64,000 nt of DNA, taken from positions 1,674,001 to 1,738,000 of the forward strand of contig NZ_CP122458.1 in assembly GCF_032598905.1 (NCBI RefSeq), read 5' to 3'. The translations under genes were made by a program, and so were the position numbers. Positions 7,748 through 15,535 of the stretch are shown here, piece by piece (within the stretch, counting starts at the first letter, position 1; each line of letters opens with the position of its first letter). Source of the stretch: Streptomyces sp. 11x1 (GTDB taxonomy: Bacteria; Actinomycetota; Actinomycetes; Streptomycetales; Streptomycetaceae). The notes below the pieces were generated by a model. The model saw only the letters and a program-made list of their open reading frames with translations. It was not told where the DNA came from and ran no database searches.

Positions 7748-8994
7748 GCGGCCCTCCGAGGTTCGTGCCGCAGCCTGCCCAGCACATGGGCGAGGCTGCG
7801 GGCCGTGGTCGCCCACCCGTCCAGCGCGGCCCGGCGCCCGCGCGCCGCGGCCTTCAGCCGACGCCGTACGTCGGCCTCCCCGAACCAGCCGCGCAGTTCC
7901 GCCGCGATGGCCGCGGGGTTCTCCGGCGGGACCAGGATGCCGGGCACCCCCCCGTCGGGGGCGCGGCCCACGGCCTCGGGGAGACCGCCGACATCCGTGG
8001 CCAGTACGGGGATACCTCGCGCGAGCGCCTCGGTGACCGCCATGCCGTACGTCTCGGCGTAGGAGGTGAGGACCATCAGGTCGGCGGCGGCGTAGCTGGC
8101 GTCGAGTTCCGCGCCCGCCTGTGGTCCGGCGAGGTGGAAACGGTCCTCCAGGCCGAACTTCGCGATGAGCGAGCGGATGTGGTCCACGTACTCGGGGTCC
8201 TGGTCGAGACCGCCCACCAGGACGCAGCTCCAGCGCAGTTCGGTGACGGTCGCGAGGGCCTCGACCAGCCGGTGCTGCCCCTTGCGCGGGGTGACCGCGG
8301 CCACGCACAGCAGCCGGGAGACGCCGTCGGTGCCGGAGGCGAGGGGCGCGATGTCGGCGCCGGGGGCGGCGACATGGACCCGCTCGGGGGCGAGCCCGTG
8401 ATGCGACACGAGTCTGCGCACCGCCCATTCGCTGGTCGCGATCACGGCGGACACACCCCGCAGGGTGGTGCGTTCCTTGGCGTCGAGTTCGGCGGCGAGT
8501 TCGGGCTCCAGGCCGGTCTCGTCGCCGAGCGGCAGGTGCACCAGCACGGCCAGGCAGAGGCGTTCGGCCTCGGGAAGGACGATCTCGGGGACTCCGCAGG
8601 CGACCAGTCCGTCGAGGAGGACGACCGTGCCGTCGGGGAGTTCGCTCAGCGTCCGGGCGAGTTCGGCGCGTGCCGTGTCACCCGGGCTCGGCCAGCTGCC
8701 GTGGATCGCGTGCTTGTGCACCTGCCAGCCGAAGCCGGGCAGATCGAGGCAGATTCGGCGGTCGTAGGCGTTGCCGCCGCTGGGCCGGGTGGGGTCGTCG
8801 ACGCCGCCCGGCATCACGAAGTGCACGGTACGCAGCGACATGGGGATGATCGCGGCGTTCTTCAGTGCCGCGTTCTGCACGGGCACATAGCCGAGCCGCA
8901 CTTGCTCTCCCCCATCCGCGAGCCGCACTTGCTCTCCCCCGTCCGCCGGGCCGGCGGTGCCGACGGCCGCCCGGTCGATGGTCACATCGGTCAC
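7744..8994 (-). CDS. Glycosyltransferase family 4 protein
   Basis: A GT-B retaining glycosyltransferase of the GT4 type: N-terminal [18 protein letters not shown], a mid-protein HVAAPGAD, and the donor-site region [30 protein letters not shown] containing the E-x7-E motif. It probably transfers a nucleotide-activated sugar onto the cluster product. The annotated GTG at 8994 overlaps the PTPS stop (GTGA). A later in-frame ATG at 8841 ([13 protein letters not shown]) matches the usual start of the family better, and the intervening 51 codons include a 27-bp tandem duplication. Both starts are possible; translational coupling favours 8994. Confidence 0.87.
   Translation of the reverse strand: MTDVTIDRAAVGTAGPADGGEQVRLADGGEQVRLGYVPVQNAALKNAAIIPMSLRTVHFVMPGGVDDPTRPSGGNAYDRRICLDLPGFGWQVHKHAIHGSWPSPGDTARAELARTLSELPDGTVVLLDGLVACGVPEIVLPEAERLCLAVLVHLPLGDETGLEPELAAELDAKERTTLRGVSAVIATSEWAVRRLVSHHGLAPERVHVAAPGADIAPLASGTDGVSRLLCVAAVTPRKGQHRLVEALATVTELRWSCVLVGGLDQDPEYVDHIRSLIAKFGLEDRFHLAGPQAGAELDASYAAADLMVLTSYAETYGMAVTEALARGIPVLATDVGGLPEAVGRAPDGGVPGILVPPENPAAIAAELRGWFGEADVRRRLKAAARGRRAALDGWATTARSLAHVLGRLRHEPRRAA
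8893..8946. repeat. 27-bp tandem duplication in the glycosyltransferase N-terminus
   Basis: Two adjacent 27-bp copies (8893-8919 and 8920-8946) differ at a single base and encode ADGGEQVRL twice. Because 27 is a multiple of three, the frame is kept. The duplicated segment precedes the conserved GT-B fold. Confidence 0.85.
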
Positions 8995-9389
8995 AGGGCA
9001 CGCTCGTAACTCGCCCAGGCGATGTGCGACTCGTGCAGGGTGACCGAGAGGCCAGCGATGCCCTTGGCGTTCTCCCCGAGGGCGCCCTTGTGGATCCGCT
9101 CGGCGAGGCGGTCGGCGATCACCTTGGCCAGGAACTCCGTGGAGGTGTTGGTGTTGGCGAAGTCGGGCTCGTTGTCGAGGTTGCGGTAGTTCAACTCGCT
9201 CACCACGGCACCGAGCTCCTGGGTGGCCAGCCCGATGTCAACGACGATGTTGTCGTCGTCCAGTTCGGCGCGCCGGAAGGTGGCGTCCACGAGGAACGTG
9301 GCGCCGTGCAGGCGCTGCGCGGGTCCGAAGACCTCCCCGCGGAAGCTGTGGGCGATCATGATGTGATCGCGAACGGTGATGCTGAACAA
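8991..9389 (-). CDS. 6-pyruvoyltetrahydropterin synthase homologue lacking the zinc site
   Basis: A 132-residue T-fold protein of the PTPS/QueD family ([17 protein letters not shown]...). I start it at a TTG (9387-9389) because a GGAGGG ribosome site sits 7 nt upstream and residue 2 onward matches the family N-terminus. In active enzymes the sequence C-x-R-L-H-G-H supplies the catalytic Cys and two zinc His. Here it reads [11 protein letters not shown], so both the Cys (Ala24) and the second His (Ala30) are missing. The S. coelicolor homologue SCO6650 was described structurally as lacking zinc and the catalytic triad while keeping a pterin-binding pocket. This protein probably binds a pterin-like intermediate without doing the PTPS reaction. 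Confidence 0.88.
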   Translation of the reverse strand: MFSITVRDHIMIAHSFRGEVFGPAQRLHGATFLVDATFRRAELDDDNIVVDIGLATQELGAVVSELNYRNLDNEPDFANTNTSTEFLAKVIADRLAERIHKGALGENAKGIAGLSVTLHESHIAWASYERAL

Positions 9390-9558
9390 CGGACGACCCT
9401 CCAGTGCGGTACGTCTGCCCCCGGGCCGGGGCATGCCGTGTAGTACGGCTGCTCCCTACCCGTTGTTCAGCCGAGTTTTCCGGTTTCTTCGGAGGTCAGC
9501 GTTCCGTTCGGGCAGTTCAGGGGCGGGTGGGGCGAACCGTAACACCAAGCTCAACGGC
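9390..9558. promoter_or_regulatory. Upstream region of the PTPS-glycosyltransferase-methyltransferase-membrane operon
   Basis: 169 nt between the MDR dehydrogenase stop and the PTPS TTG. It contains the GGAGGG ribosome site (9397-9402, minus strand) and a GCCCCGGCCCGGGGGC-like GC palindrome near 9430. I could not pick out a convincing -35/-10 pair. Confidence 0.3.
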
Positions 9559-10539
9559 TCACTGGGCGTCGTAGCGCACCCGATGGCACATCCCCGGGAG
9601 TTCTCCGCTTGCCAGCTTCGGCATGACCTCGGGGAGTTCCTCGAAGGCGCACTCCCCGGTGACGAGGGCGTCGAAGCGGGCGTCGGCGAGGAGTTCGAGG
9701 GCGAGCGCCAGCCGGTCCGCGTACGTCCGTCCGACGCGGGCCGCCGGGGAGACGGTTCCCACCTGGCTGCTGCGGATGGTGAGCCGGCGCGAGTGAAAGG
9801 CCTCGCCGAGCGGCAGCGCGATCCGGCGGTCGCCGTACCAACTCAGCTCGATGACCGTGCCCTCGGCGGCGAGGAGTTCTAGGGAGCGTACGAGGCCCTG
9901 CTCGGAGGCGCTGGCGTGCACGACGAGGTCGCACTCGCCCAGCGCCTCGTCGGGCAGGGCGAAGTCGACGCCGAGGGCGCGGGCGATGTCGGCGCGCGCC
10001 GGGTCCGCGTCGACGAGCTGGACGCGCACGCCCGGGTAGCGCGCGAGGAGCACGGCGACCGAGCAGCCGACCATGCCACCGCCGACGACGGCGATCCGGT
10101 CGCCGATCCGGGGCGCGGCGTCCCACAGGGCGTTGACGGCGGTCTCCACGGTCCCGGCCAGGACGGCGCGCGCCGCCGGGACGGTCTCCGGCACGACGGT
10201 GACGGCGCTCACGGGAACGACGTAGTGGCTCTGGTGCGGATAGAGGCAGAAGACGGTCCGGCCGACCAGTGCGTCGGGCCCGTCTTCCACCCGACCGACG
10301 CTGAGGTAGCCGTACTTCACGGGCGCGGGAAAGTCGCCCTCCTGGAAGGGCGCGCGCATGGTCGCGCGCTGGTTCTCGGGCACTCGTCCGTGGAACACGA
10401 GCGTCTCGGTGCCCCGGCTGACTCCTGAGTACAGCGCGCGGACCAGGACCTCGCCGTCGACGGGTGCGGCGAGGGTCTCCTCACGGATCTCGCCGTGGCC
10501 GGGTGAGCGTAGCCAGAAGGCATTGGCTGTCGGTTTCAT
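9559..10539 (-). CDS. Medium-chain (zinc-type) alcohol dehydrogenase/reductase
   Basis: A 326-residue MDR protein: N-terminal GroES-like part (VLVRALYSGVSRGTETLVF), then a Rossmann domain with VVGGGMVGCSVAVLLARYPG. The classical structural-zinc Cys cluster is absent and YSGVSRGTE replaces the usual Cys-containing GICGTD, so a zinc-independent reductase is likely. The start at 10539 has GGAG 8-9 nt upstream and is preferred to a longer frame reaching 10620. It lies upstream of the PTPS operon on the same strand and is divergent from the CDP-alcohol transferase. Substrate not predictable. Confidence 0.85.
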   Translation of the reverse strand: MKPTANAFWLRSPGHGEIREETLAAPVDGEVLVRALYSGVSRGTETLVFHGRVPENQRATMRAPFQEGDFPAPVKYGYLSVGRVEDGPDALVGRTVFCLYPHQSHYVVPVSAVTVVPETVPAARAVLAGTVETAVNALWDAAPRIGDRIAVVGGGMVGCSVAVLLARYPGVRVQLVDADPARADIARALGVDFALPDEALGECDLVVHASASEQGLVRSLELLAAEGTVIELSWYGDRRIALPLGEAFHSRRLTIRSSQVGTVSPAARVGRTYADRLALALELLADARFDALVTGECAFEELPEVMPKLASGELPGMCHRVRYDAQ

Positions 10540-10645
10540 GTGCGTCTCCGTGAACGGTCGAGCGGTTCGCCACGTACGCAGCGGTGGGAGTCGCGGACAC
10601 GGTACGCGGCGATGATCCACTTGTCACACGTTCGGAAGGTATGCG

Positions 10646-11458
10646 GTGGCCCTGATCAACACATACGACGGCCGGCTGTTGCTCTCGGAGACGACGGTGG
10701 GCGCGGGCGCCCAGGTGCTGCTCCTCGCCTTCCTGGGCACGGCGATCGGACTGGGCCCGGCGGGCTGGCTGACCGGGCTGGCCTTCGGGCTCGCCACCTG
10801 GGCGGTCCTCAACCGCGCCCTGCTGCGCACCCGGACCCGTACCTTCGGCCCCGCCAACCGCGTCACGCTCGGGCGGGCGATACTCGTCGGCGCCGTCACC
10901 GCGCTGGTCGCCGACTCCTTCCAGAGCTCGCCGCCCGTCTCGCTCTTCGTCGGTCTGACGGCCGTCGCGCTGATCCTCGACGGCGTCGACGGCAAGGTGG
11001 CCCGCCGGACGGGGACGTCGACCGCGCTGGGCGCCCGCTTCGACATGGAGGTCGACGCGTTCCTGATCCTGGTGCTGAGTGTGTACGTCTCCATGTCGAT
11101 GGGCCCGTGGGTGCTGCTGATCGGTCTCATGCGGTACGTGTTCGTGGCCGCCGCCAAGGTCGCCCCCTGGCTGAACAACTCCCTGCCGCACAGCATGGCC
11201 CGCAAGACCGTCGCCGCCGTCCAGGGTGTGTTCCTGCTGGTCGCAGCCTCCGGTCTGCTGCCGTACGCGGCGGGCTTCGGCCTGGTCGCGCTGGCACTGG
11301 GCTCGCTGCTCTGGTCGTTCGGGCGGGACGTCGTCTGGCTGTTCCGCAACCGGGAGGGCCTCGGCGAGCCGTTGGCCACGGTGACCGTGAACCAGACGGT
11401 GACCATGGCCATGGAGACTTCCGTCGAGCGCCGGGCGGCCGAACTCGTCACGAGCTGA
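10646..11458 (+). CDS. CDP-alcohol phosphatidyltransferase family membrane protein
   Basis: A 270-residue membrane protein with the family signature D-x2-D-G-x2-A-R-x8-G-x3-D-x3-D (LDGVDGKVARRTG followed by LGARFDMEVD). It would join a CDP-activated alcohol to a second alcohol, releasing CMP, as in phospholipid headgroup synthesis. At least five hydrophobic segments are visible. The GTG start (10646) is preceded by GGAAGGT; the nearby ATG at 10641 is in a frame that stops after four codons. Its place beside a glycosyltransferase and a UPF0104 protein suggests a lipid-linked end product for the cluster (inference). Confidence 0.88.
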   Translation: MALINTYDGRLLLSETTVGAGAQVLLLAFLGTAIGLGPAGWLTGLAFGLATWAVLNRALLRTRTRTFGPANRVTLGRAILVGAVTALVADSFQSSPPVSLFVGLTAVALILDGVDGKVARRTGTSTALGARFDMEVDAFLILVLSVYVSMSMGPWVLLIGLMRYVFVAAAKVAPWLNNSLPHSMARKTVAAVQGVFLLVAASGLLPYAAGFGLVALALGSLLWSFGRDVVWLFRNREGLGEPLATVTVNQTVTMAMETSVERRAAELVTS

Positions 11459-11481
11459 CCCGTTCCCGGCGCTTCGAAGAT

Positions 11482-11971
11482 TCAGCGGACCGTGAGGACG
11501 ATCTTCCCGGTCGTCCGGTCGGTCTCCCCCAGCGCGTGTGCCTTGGCCGCCTCGGCGAGGGGGAAGGTCGCGTCGACATGGGCCCCCAGCCTCCCCGCCC
11601 CTCCTCTCCGAGACGAGTCCGGCGATGGCCCGCATACCCCCTGGTCGGCTTCGACCAGCAGTTTCTCCAGTCGTATGCCCGGAGCGGCGGCCCTTCTGGG
11701 CGTCCCCCTCCCCCGACCGGCAGGATCGAGACGAGGGTGCCGCCCGTACGCAGCACATCCAGGGAACGGGTGCGGACGTCCCCCGCGAGGGTGTCCAGCA
11801 CGACGTCCACGTCCCGTACCGCCTCGGCGAAGTCCGTGCCCCGGTAGTCGATCAGCTCGTCGGCCCCCAGGTCCCGCAGGAACTCGTGCTTGCCCGCGTC
11901 GGCCGTACGTCGGCGGTGTCGACGAGCGCCTGGTACGCGGTGAGCGCGGCCGGCGGCAGCGCACCCGTCTG
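11482..11971 (-). pseudogene. NADPH:quinone oxidoreductase-like gene, multiply frameshifted
   Basis: Recognisable pieces of one zinc-binding/quinone oxidoreductase are spread over all three minus frames: LPPAALTAYQALVDTADV (about 11971-11910), HEFLRDLGADELIDYRGTDF and TGGTLVSILPVGGG (about 11900-11705), IRLEKLLVEADQ, then GMRAIAGLVSE, then AHVDATFPLAEAAKAHALGE to a stop at 11482. The glycine-rich NADP loop that should separate the first two pieces is deleted and the N-terminal domain is missing. The gene is dead. It abuts the regulator remnant and insertion elements downstream. Confidence 0.85.
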
Positions 11972-11976
11972 AACGT

Positions 11977-12141
11977 GGTCGCCGGTCGACCGGCGAGATC
12001 GCGGGCCACGTCGGCTTCGCCACCGGCTCGTCGCTGCGGCAGCATGCACGCGCGATCGGGGTGTCACCGCTGACGTACCGGCGCACGTTCCGGGCACGGA
12101 CGGAGGCCCCCACCGGGGTTGAGGCGCCCGCCGTGTCCTAG
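11977..12141 (+). pseudogene. C-terminal fragment of a GlxA-type AraC-family regulator
   Basis: The frame reading TGEIAGHVGFATGSSLRQH and IGVSPLTYRRTFR up to a TAG at 12139-12141 is the second helix-turn-helix of GlxA/FtrA-like AraC regulators. No start, amidotransferase-like domain or first HTH precedes it; the sequence just upstream belongs to the antisense oxidoreductase remnant. It is a recombination scar beside the insertion elements. Confidence 0.75.
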
Positions 12142-12148
12142 AAGCGTC

Positions 12149-12247
12149 CTGAAGATCTTGAAAATGCGCCCGGCTTGCCCTACTTGATGGCGATTGACAT
12201 TTACCGGCAATCCAGGGTGAGTCGGGCGGCCAGAGCAAGATCTTCAG
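12149..12247. repeat. Small inverted-repeat element (IS end or MITE remnant)
   Basis: CTGAAGATCTTG (12149-12160) and its exact complement CAAGATCTTCAG (12236-12247) face each other across 75 nt of lower-GC sequence unlike its surroundings. Looser similarity extends outward to a CTAG on both sides. No coding potential. Probably the collapsed ends of an insertion sequence. Confidence 0.55.
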
Positions 12248-12255
12248 CGGTCCCC

Positions 12256-13390
12256 TAGTGTCCTGAGTCTTTATTTCGCTAAAGAAGTAGGCTGGGCTCA
12301 TGGCGCGTATGGGTCGGCCGACGGTCGAAGTGGTCCTGACGGATGAGGAGCGAGAGACGCTGCTGCGCTGGTCGCGGCGAGCAACGTCCTCGCAGGCTCT
12401 GGCGTTGCGGTGCCGGATCGTGCTTGCGTGTGCTGAGGGCGGTTCGAACACCGCGGTGGGAGCGGAGCTTGGGGTCCACCCGGTCACGGTGGCCAAGTGG
12501 CGCAGGCGGTTCGCGGCCGACCGGCTCCAGGGCCTGTCCGACGAGCCGCGGCCCGGCCCGCCCCGCACGGTGAGCGACGAAAAGGTCGAGGAGGTGGTCG
12601 TGCGGACCCTGGAGACCACCCCGAAGAACGCCACGCACTGGTCGACGCGGGGAATGGCCGCGGCCAGCGGCCTGAGCCAGTCCACCATCTCGCGGATCTG
12701 GCGGACCTTCGGCCTCAAACCGCATCTGGTGGACACCTTCAAGCTGTCCAAGGACCCGCAGTTCATCGAGAAGGTCCGCGACGTCGTCGGCCTGTACCTG
12801 GACCCGCCCGAGCGGGCCATCGTCCTCTGTGTGGACGAGAAGTCGCAGATCCAGGCACTGGACCGGTCGGCACCGGTGCTGCCGATGATGCCGGGCATGC
12901 CCGAGCGCCGCACCCACGACTACCTGCGCGGCGGCGTGACGACCCTGTTCGCCGCCCTGAACGCGGCCACCGGCGAGGTCATCAGCTCGCTCCACCGCCG
13001 GCACCGCGCGGTGGAGTTCAAGAAGTTCCTGGCCAAGCTGGACAAGGAGGTCCCCGACCATCTCGACGTCCACCTGATCTGCGACAACTACGCCACCCAC
13101 AAGACGCCCGCGATCCAGAAGTGGCTGCTGGCCCATCCGCGGTTCCACATGCACTTCACCCCGACCAGCGCCTCCTGGCTCAACCAAGTGGAGCGCTGGT
13201 TCGCCCTGCTGACGGACAAGCAGATACGGCGTGGCGTCCACAGGAACGTCCAAGCCCTGGAGAAGGACATCCGGACCTGGATCGCCGACTGGAACGACAA
13301 CCCCAAGCCCTTCGTCTGGACGAAGACCGCTGACGAGATCTTCGAACGCCTCACCGGATATCTGAACCGAATCAAAGACTCAGGACACTA
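12256..13390. mobile_element. IS630-family insertion sequence, apparently intact
   Basis: Perfect 17-bp outer sequences TAGTGTCCTGAGTCTTT (12256-12272) and its complement (13374-13390) include the duplicated TA target expected for IS630/Tc1-type transposition. The single transposase ORF fills the element. Its right end abuts the TA that also borders the neighbouring MITE, so one of the two inserted next to the other. Confidence 0.93.
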
Positions 13391-13391
13391 G
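12300..13391 (+). CDS. IS630 family transposase
   Basis: A 363-residue transposase. Residues 10 to about 130 contain two helix-turn-helix segments (NTAVGAELGVHPVTVAKWRRR and the STRGMAAASGLSQSTISRIW stretch). The DDE catalytic core follows: CVDEKSQIQALDR (first Asp), HLICDNYATHKT (second Asp) and the TPTSASWLNQVERWF motif carrying the final Glu. All three acidic residues are present, so it should be active. The ORF reads through the right inverted repeat and its TAG stop is made from the duplicated TA plus the flanking G, so the stop depends on the insertion site. The ATG at 12300 follows GGCTCATGG without a strong ribosome site. Confidence 0.95.
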   Translation: MARMGRPTVEVVLTDEERETLLRWSRRATSSQALALRCRIVLACAEGGSNTAVGAELGVHPVTVAKWRRRFAADRLQGLSDEPRPGPPRTVSDEKVEEVVVRTLETTPKNATHWSTRGMAAASGLSQSTISRIWRTFGLKPHLVDTFKLSKDPQFIEKVRDVVGLYLDPPERAIVLCVDEKSQIQALDRSAPVLPMMPGMPERRTHDYLRGGVTTLFAALNAATGEVISSLHRRHRAVEFKKFLAKLDKEVPDHLDVHLICDNYATHKTPAIQKWLLAHPRFHMHFTPTSASWLNQVERWFALLTDKQIRRGVHRNVQALEKDIRTWIADWNDNPKPFVWTKTADEIFERLTGYLNRIKDSGH

Positions 13392-13600
13392 GCCCTGTCG
13401 TCACATTCCCGCCTGCCCCGCGGCGCCATGCACGTGCTCTCGGCGTGCCGGGCACTGACCCGAGTACGTCCGGTACGCCGGTCAGTGCCCGGCACGCCGA
13501 GAGCACGCTCCCCCGGTCTCGGCTGCGCTCGACCGGGAGGTACCCCCACGACGCCGCGGGGCCGCCCTTCGGGCGACGACAGGAATGTGACGACATGGCC
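13391..13600. mobile_element. Palindromic MITE with TA target duplication
   Basis: A 210-bp non-coding element. The terminal repeats GGCCCTGTCGTCACATTCC (13391-13409) and GGAATGTGACGACATGGCC (13582-13600) are complementary at 18 of 19 positions and flanked by TA (13389-13390, 13601-13602). Inside are an 11-bp pair (13415-13425 with 13552-13562) and a 28-bp perfect inverted repeat (13433-13460 with 13480-13507), so the element can fold almost end to end. There is no transposase inside; a full-length IS elsewhere would have to mobilise it. The right TA forms the TetR stop codon. Confidence 0.88.
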
Positions 13601-14208
13601 TAGCGGGTCCGGGCGAGGCCCCGCAGGAGCAGGTCGGCGAGGTGGGCGTAGGCGCCGGCGTCGTCCAGGCCCGTCGCCGCGACCACCTGGCGCTGCTGGA
13701 TGCGGACCATCACCGAGGTGATGACCTCGGCGGCGAAGGGCACATGGACCTCGCGGAACACACCGGCCGCCACGCCCTCGTCGATCAACTGCTGAACCCG
13801 GGCGGCCGCGGCGCGGGTATTGCGCTCGTACACCTCGGCCGCGGGTTCGAACGCGGCCACGTCGTCGAAGAAGGTCGGCGAGACGGGCGCGAGTTCGGCG
13901 GCGACCGCGCCCAGGTAGGCGGCCAACCGTCCGGCGGGATCGGGCTCGGCCTCCAGCGCGGCCTCCACCCGCGCGGTGGCGCCCCGGAAGAAGTGCACCA
14001 CGACGGTGCGGACCAGCTGCTCCTTGCTGCCGGCCAGCCCGTACAGCGTGCGCTTGGAGCAGCGCAGCCGGGCAGCGAGGTCGTCCAGCGTGAACTGAGC
14101 GAAGCCCTCGGCGATCAGCAGGGCCACCAGATCCTCGAACAGCGCCGACCGGCGGGCCGCGCCGCGCCCGGTGAGCTTCGGGGTGCCCGCGGCGGAGGTC
14201 TCAGTCAT
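13600..14208 (-). CDS. TetR family transcriptional regulator
   Basis: A 202-residue protein with an N-terminal TetR helix-turn-helix (FTLDDLAARLRCSKRTLYGLAGSKEQLV, about residues 38-66) and an all-helical ligand domain. It is divergent from the acyl-CoA dehydrogenase gene with a 16-bp palindrome between them, so it likely represses that gene and itself in response to an acyl-CoA or related ligand. The stop codon (13600-13602) is formed by the outer base and TA target of the MITE, so the natural C-terminus may have been clipped slightly by the insertion. Confidence 0.92.
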   Translation of the reverse strand: MTETSAAGTPKLTGRGAARRSALFEDLVALLIAEGFAQFTLDDLAARLRCSKRTLYGLAGSKEQLVRTVVVHFFRGATARVEAALEAEPDPAGRLAAYLGAVAAELAPVSPTFFDDVAAFEPAAEVYERNTRAAAARVQQLIDEGVAAGVFREVHVPFAAEVITSVMVRIQQRQVVAATGLDDAGAYAHLADLLLRGLARTR

Positions 14209-14255
14209 TCGATCAGTATCCCAGGGCGACCATGCGCTCCATGCGCTACGCTAAA

Positions 14256-14271
14256 CGGTACTGAAGTACCG
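14256..14271. promoter_or_regulatory. Probable TetR operator
   Basis: CGGTACTGAAGTACCG is a perfect palindrome with a 2-nt centre in the 100-nt gap between the TetR and acyl-CoA dehydrogenase genes. A half-site GAAGTACCG is repeated immediately downstream (14274-14282). Position and symmetry suit a TetR dimer. Confidence 0.6.
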
Positions 14272-14308
14272 GCTGAAGTACCGCTTCGCGAATCGGATGG
14301 AGTTCGAC

Positions 14309-15484
14309 ATGGCCGTCGACCGCATGCTGCCCACCGAGGAAGCGGAAGATCTGATCGCGCTCGTCCGCGACCTCGCCGACCGCGAGCTCGCCACCCGGGT
14401 CGAGCGACACGAAAGCACCGAGGAGTACCCCGAGGGCCTGTTCGCCATCCTGAGCAAAGCCGGACTGCTCGGCCTGCCGTATCCGGAGGAGTACGGCGGC
14501 GGCTCCCAGCCGTACGAGGTCTACCTCCAGGTCCTGGAGGAACTGGCGGCCCGGTGGGCGGCCGTCGCCGTGGCCACCAGCGTGCACACCCTGGCCTGCC
14601 ACCCGCTGAGCGCCTTCGGCACCGAGGCCCAGAAGCAGCGCTGGCTGCCGGACATGCTGGGCGGCGAACTGGTCGGCGGTTACAGCCTCTCCGAACCGCA
14701 GGCCGGCTCCGACGCCGCGGCCCTCGCCTGCAAGGCGGAACGCACCGACGCCGGCTACCGCGTCACCGGCACCAAGGCCTGGATCACCCACGGTGGAAAG
14801 GCCGACTTCTACGCGCTCTTCGCCCGCGTCACGCCCGGAGACGGTGGCACGCCAGGAGCCGGCGTCGCGCCCGAAGCCGGCGGCATCTCCTGCTTCCTCG
14901 CTCCCGGTTCCACCGAGGGCCTGTCCTTCGGCGCGCCGGAGCGGAAGATGGGCCTGCAGGGCATCCCGACCACCTCCGCCTACTGGGACGGAGCGCTACT
15001 GGAGGCCGACCGGCTGATCGGCGCCGAGGGGCAGGGCCTGCAGATCGCGTTCAGCGCCCTCGACTCCGGCCGCCTGGGGATCGCCGCCTGCGCCACCGGT
15101 CTCGCGCAGGCCGCCCTGGACGCCGCCGTCGACTACGCGGGCGAGCGCACCACGTTCGGCCGGAAGATCATCGACCACCAGGGCCTGGCGTTCCTGCTCG
15201 CCGACATGGCCGCCGCCGTCGACTCCGCGCGCGCCACCTACCTCGACGCGGCCCGCCGCCGCGACGCCGACCTCCCCTTCGGACGACAGGCGAGTGTCGC
15301 CAAGCTCATCGCCACCGACGCCGCCATGAAGGTCACCACCGACGCGGTCCAGGTGCTCGGCGGCTACGGCTACACCCGCGACTTCCCGGTGGAGCGCTAC
15401 ATGCGGGAGGCGAAGATCATGCAGATATTCGAGGGCACCAACCAGATCCAACGCCTGGTCATCAGCCGCAGCCTGAGCCGCTGA
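14309..15484 (+). CDS. Acyl-CoA dehydrogenase
   Basis: A 391-residue flavoenzyme oxidising an acyl-CoA to the trans-2-enoyl-CoA. Visible motifs are GLPYPEEYGGG, the FAD/substrate loop YSLSEPQAGSDAAAL, GTKAWITHGG, KMGLQGIPTTSAYWD, VQVLGGYGYTRDFPVER, and IFEGTNQIQ with the catalytic Glu near the C-terminus. Length is normal for the family. I choose the ATG at 14309, which has GGAG 6 nt upstream, over an in-frame ATG at 14297 without a site. Divergent from a TetR gene that probably controls it. Chain-length specificity cannot be read. Confidence 0.93.
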   Translation: MAVDRMLPTEEAEDLIALVRDLADRELATRVERHESTEEYPEGLFAILSKAGLLGLPYPEEYGGGSQPYEVYLQVLEELAARWAAVAVATSVHTLACHPLSAFGTEAQKQRWLPDMLGGELVGGYSLSEPQAGSDAAALACKAERTDAGYRVTGTKAWITHGGKADFYALFARVTPGDGGTPGAGVAPEAGGISCFLAPGSTEGLSFGAPERKMGLQGIPTTSAYWDGALLEADRLIGAEGQGLQIAFSALDSGRLGIAACATGLAQAALDAAVDYAGERTTFGRKIIDHQGLAFLLADMAAAVDSARATYLDAARRRDADLPFGRQASVAKLIATDAAMKVTTDAVQVLGGYGYTRDFPVERYMREAKIMQIFEGTNQIQRLVISRSLSR

Positions 15485-15535
15485 GGCCGCAGGAGCCGCC
15501 GGGGCGCCCGGCTCTCGTCGGCGCGGCCGGCCCCG

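Noticed and set aside
4860..8036. A 1058-codon plus-strand frame across the membrane-protein, methyltransferase and glycosyltransferase genes
   Set aside because: It is antisense to three genes with clear motifs, its product is low-complexity Arg/Gly/Pro sequence without domains, and it arises from GC-rich codon bias.
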